Positions 1 to 7,160 of a stretch of 64,000 bases of DNA are shown here, one piece after another; the first letter of the stretch is position 1; every line of letters begins with the position of its first letter. The stretch is taken from positions 265,370-329,369 of the forward strand of contig NZ_KQ948995.1 of NCBI RefSeq assembly GCF_001514265.1. The letters run 5' to 3'. The stretch comes from Streptomyces resistomycificus. Its GTDB lineage: Bacteria; Actinomycetota; Actinomycetes; Streptomycetales; Streptomycetaceae. The notes under the pieces were generated by a model, which saw nothing but the letters and a program-made list of their open reading frames with translations, made no database searches and was not told where the DNA came from. Made by a program: the position numbers and the translations under genes.

Positions 1-1077
1 GGTGGCGCGGCCGACCGTGATGGTGCCGCCGTGGGCTTCGACGATGCCCTTGACGATGTAGAGCCCGAGCCCGGTGCCGCCGCGCTTGCTGCCCCGCCAG
101 AAGCGGGTGAAGACGCGGTTCATGGACTCCTCCGGGATGCCGGACCCCTCGTCGCTCACCGTGACCGACGTGCCGGTGTCCTCGCCCTCGCGGGGGGACG
201 CCGTGGGCGTGATGTCAATCGTGACGGTTCCCTCGCCGTGCCGCACCGCATTTTCCAGCAGGTTGCTGAGCACCTGGTCGATCTTGTCGGGGTCGGCCCA
301 CAGGGCGGGCAGCGGCTGTGCCATCCGCAGCAGGAACCGGTCGGCGGCGAGGCCTGCGGCGACGTACGCCTGGATGTGCCGGCCGACGGCGGCGCCGATG
401 TCGACGGGCTGGCGCCTGACCTCCAGGCGCCCGGAGTCGATGCGTGAGATGTCGAGCAGCTCGGCGATGAGCCGGGTGACGCGGTCGGCGTCGGCGTCGA
501 CGGTCTCCAGCATCAGGCGTTTCTGGTCGTCGGTGAAGCGTTCCCACTTCGCGAGGAGGGTGGCGGTGAACCCCTTCACCGAGGTGAGCGGCGAGCGCAG
601 CTCGTGGGCGACGGTGGCGATCAGCTCGGCGTGGCTGCGCTCGGTGCGGCGGCGGGCCTCGGTGTCGCGGAGGCTGACGACGACCCGGTGGACGGGTCCG
701 GTGGGCCGCGTCCGGACGAACTTCGCGGAGACGAGGACCTCACGGCCGCCGGGCAGCAGCAGGTTGCGCTCGGGCTGTCCGACCCGGATGGCGAGACCGC
801 CGTAGGGGTCGGTCAGCTGCCACCACCGCCGGCCCTCCAGGTCCTCTAACGGCAGGGCCTTCTCCAGCCGCTGTCCGAGGGCGTCCTCGGCGGGGAGGTC
901 GGTGATCCGGGCCGCCGCGGCGTTGAAGCAGACCACGTGCCCGTGCTCGTCCGCGACGACGAGTCCGTCGGGCAGCTGGTCGGGATCGATACCGAGCTCG
1001 GCGAGATCACCGGGCCGCGGCGCGGGCGGGCGCCGTACGTCCCGTGCTCCCGGTGCGCTGCTCGTGCCGACACTCAT
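1..1077 (-). CDS. PAS-domain sensor histidine kinase (3' end outside window)
   Basis: Membrane-segment-free sensor kinase, truncated by the window edge; 359 codons are visible. The start is the ATG at 1077. A PAS-like domain (about residues 33-140, around LPDGLVVADEHGHVVCFNAA) precedes a HisKA domain with the phospho-acceptor His158 in the motif VAHELRSPLTSVKG. A HATPase domain follows with the N box (NLLENAVRHGEG), G1 (DEGSGIPEE) and G2 (GGTGLGLYIVKGIVEAHGG). It should autophosphorylate and pass phosphate to a response regulator, but none lies next to it here. The signal is unknown; the PAS fold suggests a cytoplasmic ligand or redox cue. The family call is firm. Confidence 0.9.
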   Translation of the reverse strand, partial: MSVGTSSAPGARDVRRPPAPRPGDLAELGIDPDQLPDGLVVADEHGHVVCFNAAAARITDLPAEDALGQRLEKALPLEDLEGRRWWQLTDPYGGLAIRVGQPERNLLLPGGREVLVSAKFVRTRPTGPVHRVVVSLRDTEARRRTERSHAELIATVAHELRSPLTSVKGFTATLLAKWERFTDDQKRLMLETVDADADRVTRLIAELLDISRIDSGRLEVRRQPVDIGAAVGRHIQAYVAAGLAADRFLLRMAQPLPALWADPDKIDQVLSNLLENAVRHGEGTVTIDITPTASPREGEDTGTSVTVSDEGSGIPEESMNRVFTRFWRGSKRGGTGLGLYIVKGIVEAHGGTITVGRAT

Positions 1078-1129
1078 CCCCGTACCCCACCTCTCAGGCG
1101 TCTGAGGGGCCCCCGAGCTGGTCACCCTA

Positions 1130-1975
1130 CTAGCTCTCGGTGACGGAGCGGCACCCTCCGGAGGCGCGCTGTGCACGGGCCGACGCATAGAGACATACGG
1201 CGGCGGCGGTGGCGAGGTTCAGGCTCTCGGCCTTCCCGTGGATCGGGACGCGCACCACGGCGTCCGCCAGTGCGCGGGTCTCCTCGGGGAGCCCCCAGGC
1301 CTCGTTGCCGAACACCCAGGCGGTCGGCCCGCCCATGGTGCCCTTGTCGAGCTCGCCGTCGAGGTCGTCCGTCCCGGCGCCGTCGGCGGCGAGGATGCGG
1401 ACGCCGGCCTCCTTGAGGCCCTCGACGGCCCGCTCCACGGGGACGCCCACGGCGACGGGGAGGTGGAACAGCGAGCCGACGGAGGCCCGTACGGCCTTGG
1501 GGTTGTAGAGGTCGACGGAGGCGTCGGTCAGGACGACGGCCTCGGCGCCGGCGGCGTCGGCGCACCGCAGGACGGTCCCGGCGTTCCCGGGGTCCCGGAC
1601 GTGCGCGAGCACGGCGACCAGCCGGGGCCGGGCCGCGAGGATCTCCTCGAAGGGCGTGTCGAGGAACCGGCAGACCCCGACGAGTCCCTGCGGGGTGACG
1701 GTGGTGGAGATGTCGGCGATGACCTGCTCGTCGGCGAGGTGTACGCGGGCCCCGGCGTCCCGGGCCTCGCCGATGATGTCGGCGTAGCGCTCGGCGGCCT
1801 CCGGGGTGGTGAAGAGCTCGACCAGCGTGGAGTCGTGCGCCGCCGCCTCCCGCACGGCCTGCGGTCCCTCCGCGAGGAACAGCCGCTCCTTCCCCCGGAA
1901 GTTCCGCCGGGCGAGCCGCCGGGCGGCGGCGACGCGGGGGGAACGGGGGGAGATCAGCTCGGAGGCAGCAGACAT
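1130..1975 (-). CDS. SpoU/TrmH-family RNA 2'-O-methyltransferase
   Basis: A 281-residue SPOUT-class methyltransferase predicted to 2'-O-methylate a ribose in rRNA or tRNA with S-adenosylmethionine. The three SpoU motifs are visible: AHVRDPGNAGTVLRCADAAG, WVFGNEAWGLPEE, and VPIHGKAESLNLATAAAVCL. The last forms the trefoil knot that binds the cofactor. An N-terminal SpoU substrate-binding domain occupies about residues 10-100. I chose the ATG at 1975, giving MSAASELISPRSPRVAAARR and a purine-rich AAAGTGAG upstream, over a GTG 69 bases earlier. It lies downstream of infC-rpmI-rplT on the same strand but behind a terminator hairpin, so transcription may be separate or by readthrough. The exact target nucleotide cannot be inferred. 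Confidence 0.92.
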   Translation of the reverse strand: MSAASELISPRSPRVAAARRLARRNFRGKERLFLAEGPQAVREAAAHDSTLVELFTTPEAAERYADIIGEARDAGARVHLADEQVIADISTTVTPQGLVGVCRFLDTPFEEILAARPRLVAVLAHVRDPGNAGTVLRCADAAGAEAVVLTDASVDLYNPKAVRASVGSLFHLPVAVGVPVERAVEGLKEAGVRILAADGAGTDDLDGELDKGTMGGPTAWVFGNEAWGLPEETRALADAVVRVPIHGKAESLNLATAAAVCLYASARAQRASGGCRSVTES

Positions 1976-2090
1976 CGGACTCACTTTCAGCACTCTTCTC
2001 CGCCGGGGGGCGGAGAGTGCTCCGCCGCTACGGCGATCAACCACGACGGCGGACTACGGCGGTGCCGAACCCGCCGCACCGCTCAACGCA

Positions 2091-2123
2091 ACGGACCCGC
2101 AGGCAGAAAACCCACGGGTCCGT
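2091..2123 (-). terminator. Terminator of the infC-rpmI-rplT operon
   Basis: A 9-bp perfect inverted repeat (ACGGACCCG / CGGGTCCGT) lies 31 bases downstream of the rplT stop. The 15-base spacer contains TTTT on the minus strand. There is no long U tract after the stem, as is common in Streptomyces. Confidence 0.6.
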
Positions 2124-2154
2124 ACAGTCACGTCGGCCTAGGCCCAGCGCGGCG

Positions 2155-2538
2155 TCACGCGGCCTTGGGCGCGTTCACGTCCGCCGGCAGCGCCTTCTGG
2201 GCGACCTCGACGAGCGCCGCGAAGGCACCGGCGTCGTTGACGGCCAGCTCGGCCAGGATCTTGCGGTCGACCTCGACGTTGGCGGCCTTCAGACCCTGGA
2301 TGAAGCGGTTGTAGGTGATGCCGTTGGCGCGGGCAGCGGCGTTGATGCGCTGGATCCACAGCTGACGGAAGTCACCCTTGCGCTTCTTGCGGTCGTTGTA
2401 GTTGTAGACCAGCGAGTGGGTGACCTGCTCCTTGGCCTTGCGGTACAGGCGCGAACGCTGACCGCGGTAGCCGGAGGCCGCCTCGAGGATCGCCCGGCGC
2501 TTCTTGTGGGCGTTGACTGCCCGCTTGACGCGTGCCAC
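2155..2538 (-). CDS. rplT: 50S ribosomal protein L20
   Basis: A 127-residue ribosomal protein that binds 23S rRNA early in large-subunit assembly. The hallmark N-terminus MARVKRAVNAHKKRRAILE and the conserved core RLYRKAKEQVTHSLVYNYND and DFRQLWIQRINAAAR match L20 throughout, and the length is slightly above the usual 115-120 because of an Ala-rich tail. An AAGGAG ribosome-binding site precedes the ATG. It is last in the infC-rpmI-rplT operon. In other bacteria L20 represses this operon by binding its mRNA; whether it does so here is untested. Confidence 0.98.
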   Translation of the reverse strand: MARVKRAVNAHKKRRAILEAASGYRGQRSRLYRKAKEQVTHSLVYNYNDRKKRKGDFRQLWIQRINAAARANGITYNRFIQGLKAANVEVDRKILAELAVNDAGAFAALVEVAQKALPADVNAPKAA

Positions 2539-2638
2539 TTGTTAACTCCTTGTAGCGGGGCCGCGGTTGGACTCACGCGGCCCGGTATCGATTGGGTCCC
2601 GGTCTTGACGTACGGCGCTCAGTGGAGGCGCCGTCGCG

Positions 2639-2833
2639 TCACTTGCCGAGAAGCTTCTTGATCTTCGCGGCGTCGCCCGGGGCCATCTCGGCGTTGCCGG
2701 TGAGGCGACGCGTCACACGGGACGACTTGTGCTCGAGCAGGTGGCGCTTGCCGGCACGCTCACGGAGCACCTTGCCGGAGCCGGTGATCTTGAAGCGCTT
2801 GCTGGCACCGCTGTGCGACTTGTTCTTCGGCAT
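2639..2833 (-). CDS. rpmI: 50S ribosomal protein L35
   Basis: A 64-residue large-subunit protein, the usual L35 length. MPKNKSHSGASKRFKITGSG, the central HLLEHKSSRVTRRL and the basic C-terminus are diagnostic. The start at 2833 is preceded by GAGGAGAGAACGGCGCT; an upstream in-frame codon would add 19 non-conserved residues and is rejected. It sits between infC and rplT in the classic order, with about 100-bp gaps on each side. Confidence 0.97.
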   Translation of the reverse strand: MPKNKSHSGASKRFKITGSGKVLRERAGKRHLLEHKSSRVTRRLTGNAEMAPGDAAKIKKLLGK

Positions 2834-2944
2834 AGCGCCGTTCTCTCCTCGTCGGTGGCGCTCCGGTGCCCGGTCACGAAAACCGGGCACGGTGGAGCGT
2901 CGCTCTTGTATCGGTTACGTCCTGGGGACTCGCGTCCCCCGGGG

Positions 2945-3613
2945 TCACGCCTCGGCCGGAGCCTCGACGGAAGTCTCGGCCGGAGCCTCGACCTCCTCGA
3001 CGTGGTCGGACTCCGCGGCGTTCTGCGACTTGCCGGGGTTGGCCTTCGCTTCTGCCTTGCGGGCTTCCTGCGCCTGGCGGGCCTCGGCCATCGCCTCGGT
3101 CTTCTTCTTGTGCGGACCGAGAACCATGATCATGTTTCGGCCGTCCTGCTTCGGGTTCGACTCGACGAAACCGAGGTCCTGGACGTCCTCCGCGAGACGC
3201 TGCAGCAGTCGGTAGCCCAACTCGGGCCGGGACTGCTCGCGACCACGGAACATGATCGTGATCTTGACCTTGTCGCCCTGCTTGAGGAACCGGACGACGT
3301 GACCCTTCTTGGTGTCATAGTCGTGCGGGTCGATCTTCGGCCGGAGCTTCATCTCCTTGATGACCGTGTGCGCCTGGTTCTTGCGCGCCTCACGGGCCTT
3401 CATGGCCGACTCGTACTTGAACTTCCCGTAGTCCATGAGCTTGCACACAGGCGGACGGGCGTTCGCCGCGACCTCGACCAGGTCCAGGTCGTACTCCTGC
3501 GCAAGCTCCAGTGCCTTGGCCAGCGGGACAATGCCCACCTGCTCGCCACTGGGACCGACAAGTCGCACCTCGGGAACGCGAATCCGGTCGTTGATGCGGG
3601 GCTCGGCGCTGAT
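2945..3613 (-). CDS. infC: Translation initiation factor IF-3, AUC start
   Basis: IF-3 binds the 30S subunit, keeps it free of 50S and checks the start codon-initiator tRNA pairing. The 222-residue product has the N domain (SAEPRINDRIRVPEVRLVG, KALELAQEYDLDLVEVAANA), the linker and the C domain (KEMKLRPKIDPHDYDTKKGH, VKITIMFRGREQSRPELGYR). It ends in an acidic Glu/Ala-rich tail of about 40 residues not present in E. coli. No ATG, GTG or TTG lies in frame at the conserved N-terminus. The first such codon, a GTG at 3568, would delete the conserved RINDRIRVPE. The ATC at 3613-3611 sits four bases after AGGAGG and gives the expected N-terminus, so I use it. Rare AUU/AUC starts are known for infC elsewhere and underlie autoregulation by IF-3. 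Confidence 0.95.
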   Translation of the reverse strand: MSAEPRINDRIRVPEVRLVGPSGEQVGIVPLAKALELAQEYDLDLVEVAANARPPVCKLMDYGKFKYESAMKAREARKNQAHTVIKEMKLRPKIDPHDYDTKKGHVVRFLKQGDKVKITIMFRGREQSRPELGYRLLQRLAEDVQDLGFVESNPKQDGRNMIMVLGPHKKKTEAMAEARQAQEARKAEAKANPGKSQNAAESDHVEEVEAPAETSVEAPAEA

Positions 3614-3623
3614 GGATCCTCCT
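3611..3623 (-). promoter_or_regulatory. infC ribosome-binding site with ATC start codon
   Basis: A full AGGAGG (3623-3618), a four-base spacer ATCC and an ATC codon. Upstream in the same frame there is no standard start for at least 60 bases, so initiation must use this non-canonical codon unless the protein is N-terminally truncated. Confidence 0.75.
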
Positions 3624-3984
3624 CGGTTAGCACCACACGGCCATCTGGCGGACGGCCGCGTATGTCTCTTTTGACAGACCTAACCGCGCCGAAGCACAAA
3701 AAATGCCCCGGACGATCACAGGCGGGGCTCCAAGCACTACCGGAGCACCGCCGCGGTGATGCCGCGGGGCGCGCTTTCGGACGACTCCATCGTCCGTACG
3801 GAACGATGGTGGCCGCCTGACCGGGGTGACCCGCCGTCCCGGGGGACGGTCAGGTGGGAGATCGGAGCCTCCACTTGTGGGCCAGTCACACTTACACACG
3901 CGTGTCCGGCCGGTCGTCACACAAGGTTAGCAGCTACCCGGGGGTGGTGCTAACCGGCGTACACCGGGGCCTATCGTGTGGGGC
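3614..3984 (-). promoter_or_regulatory. infC promoter and structured 5' leader
   Basis: This 371-base gene-free stretch separates infC from the divergent DUF1844 gene. Besides the terminator at 3698-3728, the minus-strand transcript can form a hairpin with the 7-bp stem CCATCGT/ACGATGG (3787-3793 with 3803-3809). Further upstream, CCTGACC/GGTCAGG (3816-3822 with 3848-3854) competes with or encloses CCGTCCC/GGGACGG (3834-3840 with 3843-3849). Mutually exclusive stems ahead of a terminator suggest an attenuation device. A promoter should lie near 3880-3930, but I cannot place its boxes confidently. Confidence 0.5.
3698..3728 (-). terminator. Intrinsic terminator/attenuator in the infC leader
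   Basis: On the minus strand a 6-bp GC stem (GCCCCG / CGGGGC, 3728-3723 and 3710-3705) with a 12-base loop is followed by A and six Ts (3704-3698). This is an unusually canonical rho-independent terminator for this genome. It lies 85 bases before the infC start and after no upstream minus-strand gene, since the next gene is divergent. It therefore most likely acts as a transcriptional attenuator of infC-rpmI-rplT. Confidence 0.7.
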
Positions 3985-4350
3985 ATGAGTGACACCCCTC
4001 CTGAGTCCCCCGATGCCCCCGACTTCGACGAGATGACCCGCGACATCGCGGAGGTCCCCGCCGTCGAGGTGATCGTGACGGTCGCCGTCAACCTGATGAG
4101 CGCCGCCGCGGTGAAGCTCGGCCTCACCGAGGAGGGCGACAAGTACAAGGACCTGGACGAGGCCCGCAAACTGATCCACGCCCTGGCCGGTCTGCTGGAC
4201 GGAAGCGCGACCGAGATCAGCTCCTTCCACGCCGCCCCGCTGCGCGACGGCCTGAAGTCGCTGCAGCTGGCCTTCCGCGAGGCGTCGCTCGTCCGCGACG
4301 AGCCGGGCCAGGGCCCCGGCGAGAAGTACACCGGCCCGATCTACGGCTAG
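3985..4350 (+). CDS. DUF1844 domain protein
   Basis: A 121-residue soluble protein of the DUF1844 family, which commonly sits next to infC in actinobacteria; its function is unknown. The core VNLMSAAAVKLGL...DLDEARKLIHALAGLLDG is well conserved, and the acidic N-terminus (SDTPPESPDAPDFDEM) is variable. ATG 3985 is preferred to a GTG nine bases upstream because it begins the acidic leader. The gene is divergent from infC and converges, 16 bases apart, on the SseB-like gene. Confidence 0.85.
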   Translation: MSDTPPESPDAPDFDEMTRDIAEVPAVEVIVTVAVNLMSAAAVKLGLTEEGDKYKDLDEARKLIHALAGLLDGSATEISSFHAAPLRDGLKSLQLAFREASLVRDEPGQGPGEKYTGPIYG

Positions 4351-4366
4351 TCCGGGCCACGGCTTC

Positions 4367-5098
4367 TCAGCCGCGTACGTACAAGGGCTCGCCCGGTGGC
4401 GTCGCCCCGGCAGGCAGCAGTGCCAGGTCGAGGCCGCGCACCAGGCGGGCCCTCAGCGTCCGGTCGGCGGCGAGCCGCTCGGCGACCGCCCGGGCGACCT
4501 CGGGCGGGGAGGCGGCCGCGTCCAGCACGAGGGCGAGGGTGCCGTCGGCCTGCCCGGGGCCGAGGTGGGCACGCAGCACGGCGGGTTCGGCGGCCACGAC
4601 GTCCCGAACCGCCGCGACGACGGCCGGGTCGGCGAGCGGATCCGTGGTCGTACGCCCTTCCGCGAGCGCCAGCAGCGCGGTCCCCGTCAGCTCGAACGGA
4701 ACCGGCCCGGCCATGTCCAGCACCACCGTGTCCGCCTTCTCGTGCGCGGCGGCCTGGAGCGCCTGGTGCAGCGGTACGGCGACCGGGCGGGCCGAGGCGT
4801 CCCAGCGGGCCAGCGACTCGGTGGAGGTGAAGGCGGGCAGGGCGGTGCGGTGGCCGGCCTTCAGGGTGGGTACGGCCATGTCGCTGGTCTTCTCGCGGCG
4901 CAGTCCGTTCTCGTCCTCCTCGACCTCGCCGAGCACGGCCACGACGGGGACTAGGAGCCGGGCGCCCTTGAGGGCCTCCAGGACAGGGCCGACGGCGGAG
5001 CCGTCCTCGGCCCAGGCGGCGAGCGCCGCGCTCAGCCGGGGGTCGGCCGAGCCGTCGTCGTCGGAGAAGCCGGGGTCGGGAATGTTCTTGTTCGCCAC
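4367..5098 (-). CDS. SseB-family protein
   Basis: A soluble protein of about 243 residues with an SseB N-terminal domain (DPRLSAALAAWAEDGSAVGP...ARLLVPVVAVLGE, TSDMAVPTLKAG, AFTSTESLARW) and an Ala-rich C-terminal domain resembling the enhanced-serine-sensitivity type. The biochemical function of the family is not established. I set the start at GTG 5098 (VANKNIPDPGFSDDDGSADP), where the acidic conserved N-terminus begins. A GTG at 5170 would add 24 residues with no better ribosome-binding site. The gene is divergent from the serine hydrolase. Confidence 0.8.
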   Translation of the reverse strand: MANKNIPDPGFSDDDGSADPRLSAALAAWAEDGSAVGPVLEALKGARLLVPVVAVLGEVEEDENGLRREKTSDMAVPTLKAGHRTALPAFTSTESLARWDASARPVAVPLHQALQAAAHEKADTVVLDMAGPVPFELTGTALLALAEGRTTTDPLADPAVVAAVRDVVAAEPAVLRAHLGPGQADGTLALVLDAAASPPEVARAVAERLAADRTLRARLVRGLDLALLPAGATPPGEPLYVRG

Positions 5099-5248
5099 GA
5101 TCACCGACCCTATAGGGGGGATGCTGCTGGGCTTGTGCGGGCCCGGAAACGCGGCCGTGACCCACTTCACAGGTTTCTCGGATTTCCCTGACCCACATCT
5201 AACGTCCGTCTAACGGCCCGCACAGTCGGCGCCCCGACCATCGCGGGC

Positions 5249-6340
5249 ATGGAGTCTTCCAGAGCCCCCCGCAACCGCCGCTCCCGTTCCTCCCGGCCCT
5301 TCCGACGCCGGCCGTTGCTGTACACCGCGCTCGCCTCCGTCGCCGTCCTCGGGGGTACGGCGGCCGGGACCGTCTACGTGCAGGCGCGGGCGCACTCGGG
5401 TGGGGGCGTCGTATCGTCGGCGGCGACGCCGTCGGCCTCGTCGTCGGCCGCGACTTCCGCTTCGTCGGACCAGGAGGCATCGGTGGAACCTGTGGCGGCG
5501 CCGGCCGTCGACCACGACGGTCTGCTGGCCGCCGCCATGCGGTCGGTGGGCGGGGCGGACGACGCGGAGGTGTCCGCGGCCGTGCTCGACCTCGACTCCG
5601 GCGTGGGTGCCTCGTACGGCGAGGGCCTCTTCGACACGGCGAGCATCGTCAAGGTCGACATCCTGGCGGCCCTGCTGCTCCAGGCGCAGGACGCCGACCG
5701 GCCTCTCACCGCGCGGGAGAGGTCGTACGCCACCGCGATGATCGAGCACAGCGACAACACCTCCGCGTCGGCCCTGTGGCGGGCCATCGGCAAGGCGGAC
5801 GGCCTCGACGCGGCGAACGTGCGCCTCGGACTCGCGGACACCGAGGGCGGCGACGACATGCTGTGGGGACTGACCCAGACCACGGCCACCGACCAGCTCA
5901 CCCTGCTCCGGCAGGTCTTCGGAGCCGACTCGGAACTGAGCGAGGCCTCGCGGACGTACCTGCGGGAACTCATGGGGCGGATCGCCACCGGGCAGGACTG
6001 GGGGGTCTCCGCCGCGGCGGACGGTTCCGGGTGGGCCCTCAAGAACGGCTGGCTGCCACGCAGCACCACCGGGCTGTGGGACATCAACAGCATCGGACGG
6101 GTGACGGCGCACGGCTCCGACTATCTGGTGGCCGTCCTGTCGAAGGGCAACTCGACGCAGGCGGCGGGAATCTCGCTGGTGGAGCGGGTGGCGAAGGCGG
6201 CGCTGTCGGTGTTCACGGACACGGACACGTCCCCATCCACGGCCACGGGCACGGCCCCGTCCACGGCCCCATCCACGGGCACGGCCACCGACACGGACGA
6301 ACCGGTTTCGGACTCCGCCTCGGTGGCGGTCACGCGGTGA
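5249..6340 (+). CDS. Secreted or membrane-anchored class A beta-lactamase-like serine hydrolase
   Basis: A 363-residue protein with a basic N-terminus and one hydrophobic segment (about residues 22-42, LLYTALASVAVLGGTAAGTV). A Ser/Ala linker leads to a penicillin-interacting serine hydrolase domain. The signature residues are visible: Ser132-Ile-Val-Lys135 (SxxK), Ser168-Asp-Asn170 (SDN) and Lys265-Asn-Gly267 in place of KTG. That pattern fits class A beta-lactamase-like proteins, but the altered third motif makes real beta-lactam hydrolysis uncertain. The C-terminal 50 residues are a Thr/Ser/Ala/Pro low-complexity tail from a degenerate DNA repeat (about 6210-6300). It is probably transcribed alone from the 150-base divergent gap shared with the SseB gene. 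Confidence 0.82.
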   Translation: MESSRAPRNRRSRSSRPFRRRPLLYTALASVAVLGGTAAGTVYVQARAHSGGGVVSSAATPSASSSAATSASSDQEASVEPVAAPAVDHDGLLAAAMRSVGGADDAEVSAAVLDLDSGVGASYGEGLFDTASIVKVDILAALLLQAQDADRPLTARERSYATAMIEHSDNTSASALWRAIGKADGLDAANVRLGLADTEGGDDMLWGLTQTTATDQLTLLRQVFGADSELSEASRTYLRELMGRIATGQDWGVSAAADGSGWALKNGWLPRSTTGLWDINSIGRVTAHGSDYLVAVLSKGNSTQAAGISLVERVAKAALSVFTDTDTSPSTATGTAPSTAPSTGTATDTDEPVSDSASVAVTR

Positions 6341-6441
6341 GTCCCGGGTGAACCAAGGCCGCCTACAAGGTCACGGCAAGCGGGTTGAGTCGTCGCCACT
6401 GTGTGCTCCCGGCGCCGGCTCCGGCAGATGACCCCGCGTGA

Positions 6442-7131
6442 TCAGCCCTCCGCCCGGGCCGTGGTCCCGGCGACGAGCGTGGCCAGCATCTCCTCCAGGG
6501 TGCCGGTGAAGTCCATGCGCAGGGCCGCGAGCGAGGGGTCCGCGGCGTAGGCGGCGAGCATGGCCGCGGAGGGCCGGGCGTGGGTCCACACCGCGCCGAT
6601 CACCATGACGGCCTGGGCGCTCAGCTGCCCGGCCCGGTCGCCCAGTTCGGGAAGGTGACGGCGGGCCAGGGCGGCCAGCGCGGCGACGTTGTCAAGGGCG
6701 GATCGCTTGTAGCGGGCGGCCACGTCGGCGGAGACGTTGTGCTCCAGGACGCCGGCCTGTGCGCTGAGCAGGTCGCACAGCACCCGGTTCTGCGCGACGG
6801 AACGGGTCAGCACGGCCGCGAATGCCTGACCACGCTGCTGCGCCGTGGCGTCGGAGGCGATCGCCGCGTCCAGCTGGGCGGGGAGCTCGGCCGTCCATCG
6901 CCGCCAGTTGTGGTCCAGCAGTTCCAGCAGGACGGCCTCGCGCGACTCGAAGTACCTGAGCACGTTGGACTTCGCCAGGCCCACGCGCCGGCTCAGCTCG
7001 TTGAGACTGACCGCACTCACCGGCATCTCCTCGAGCATGGCCGCCGCGGTGTCGAGGATCGCCCGCTGCCGGATACGAGGCGGCGTCGATCGCCTCGCGC
7101 AGTCGGTGAGTCGCAGATTCTGGACGCGCAC
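6442..7131 (-). CDS. TetR-family transcriptional regulator
   Basis: A regulator of about 229 residues. The N-terminal helix-turn-helix (RQRAILDTAAAMLEEMPVSA, VSLNELSRRVGLAKSNVLRY, FESREAVLLELL) is typical TetR, and the C-terminal ligand domain (about 70-225) is all-helical. The family binds palindromic operators and releases on ligand. The open frame runs far upstream through the protease gene; I choose GTG 7131, which leaves a normal short N-terminus and lies 30 bases after the protease stop. No strong ribosome-binding site is seen, so the start is uncertain. Its position suggests it is cotranscribed with the protease pair, though nothing shows that it regulates it. Confidence 0.8.
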   Translation of the reverse strand: MRVQNLRLTDCARRSTPPRIRQRAILDTAAAMLEEMPVSAVSLNELSRRVGLAKSNVLRYFESREAVLLELLDHNWRRWTAELPAQLDAAIASDATAQQRGQAFAAVLTRSVAQNRVLCDLLSAQAGVLEHNVSADVAARYKRSALDNVAALAALARRHLPELGDRAGQLSAQAVMVIGAVWTHARPSAAMLAAYAADPSLAALRMDFTGTLEEMLATLVAGTTARAEG

Positions 7132-7160
7132 GGGAACGCGGGCAGACCGGCCCGCTCGGT

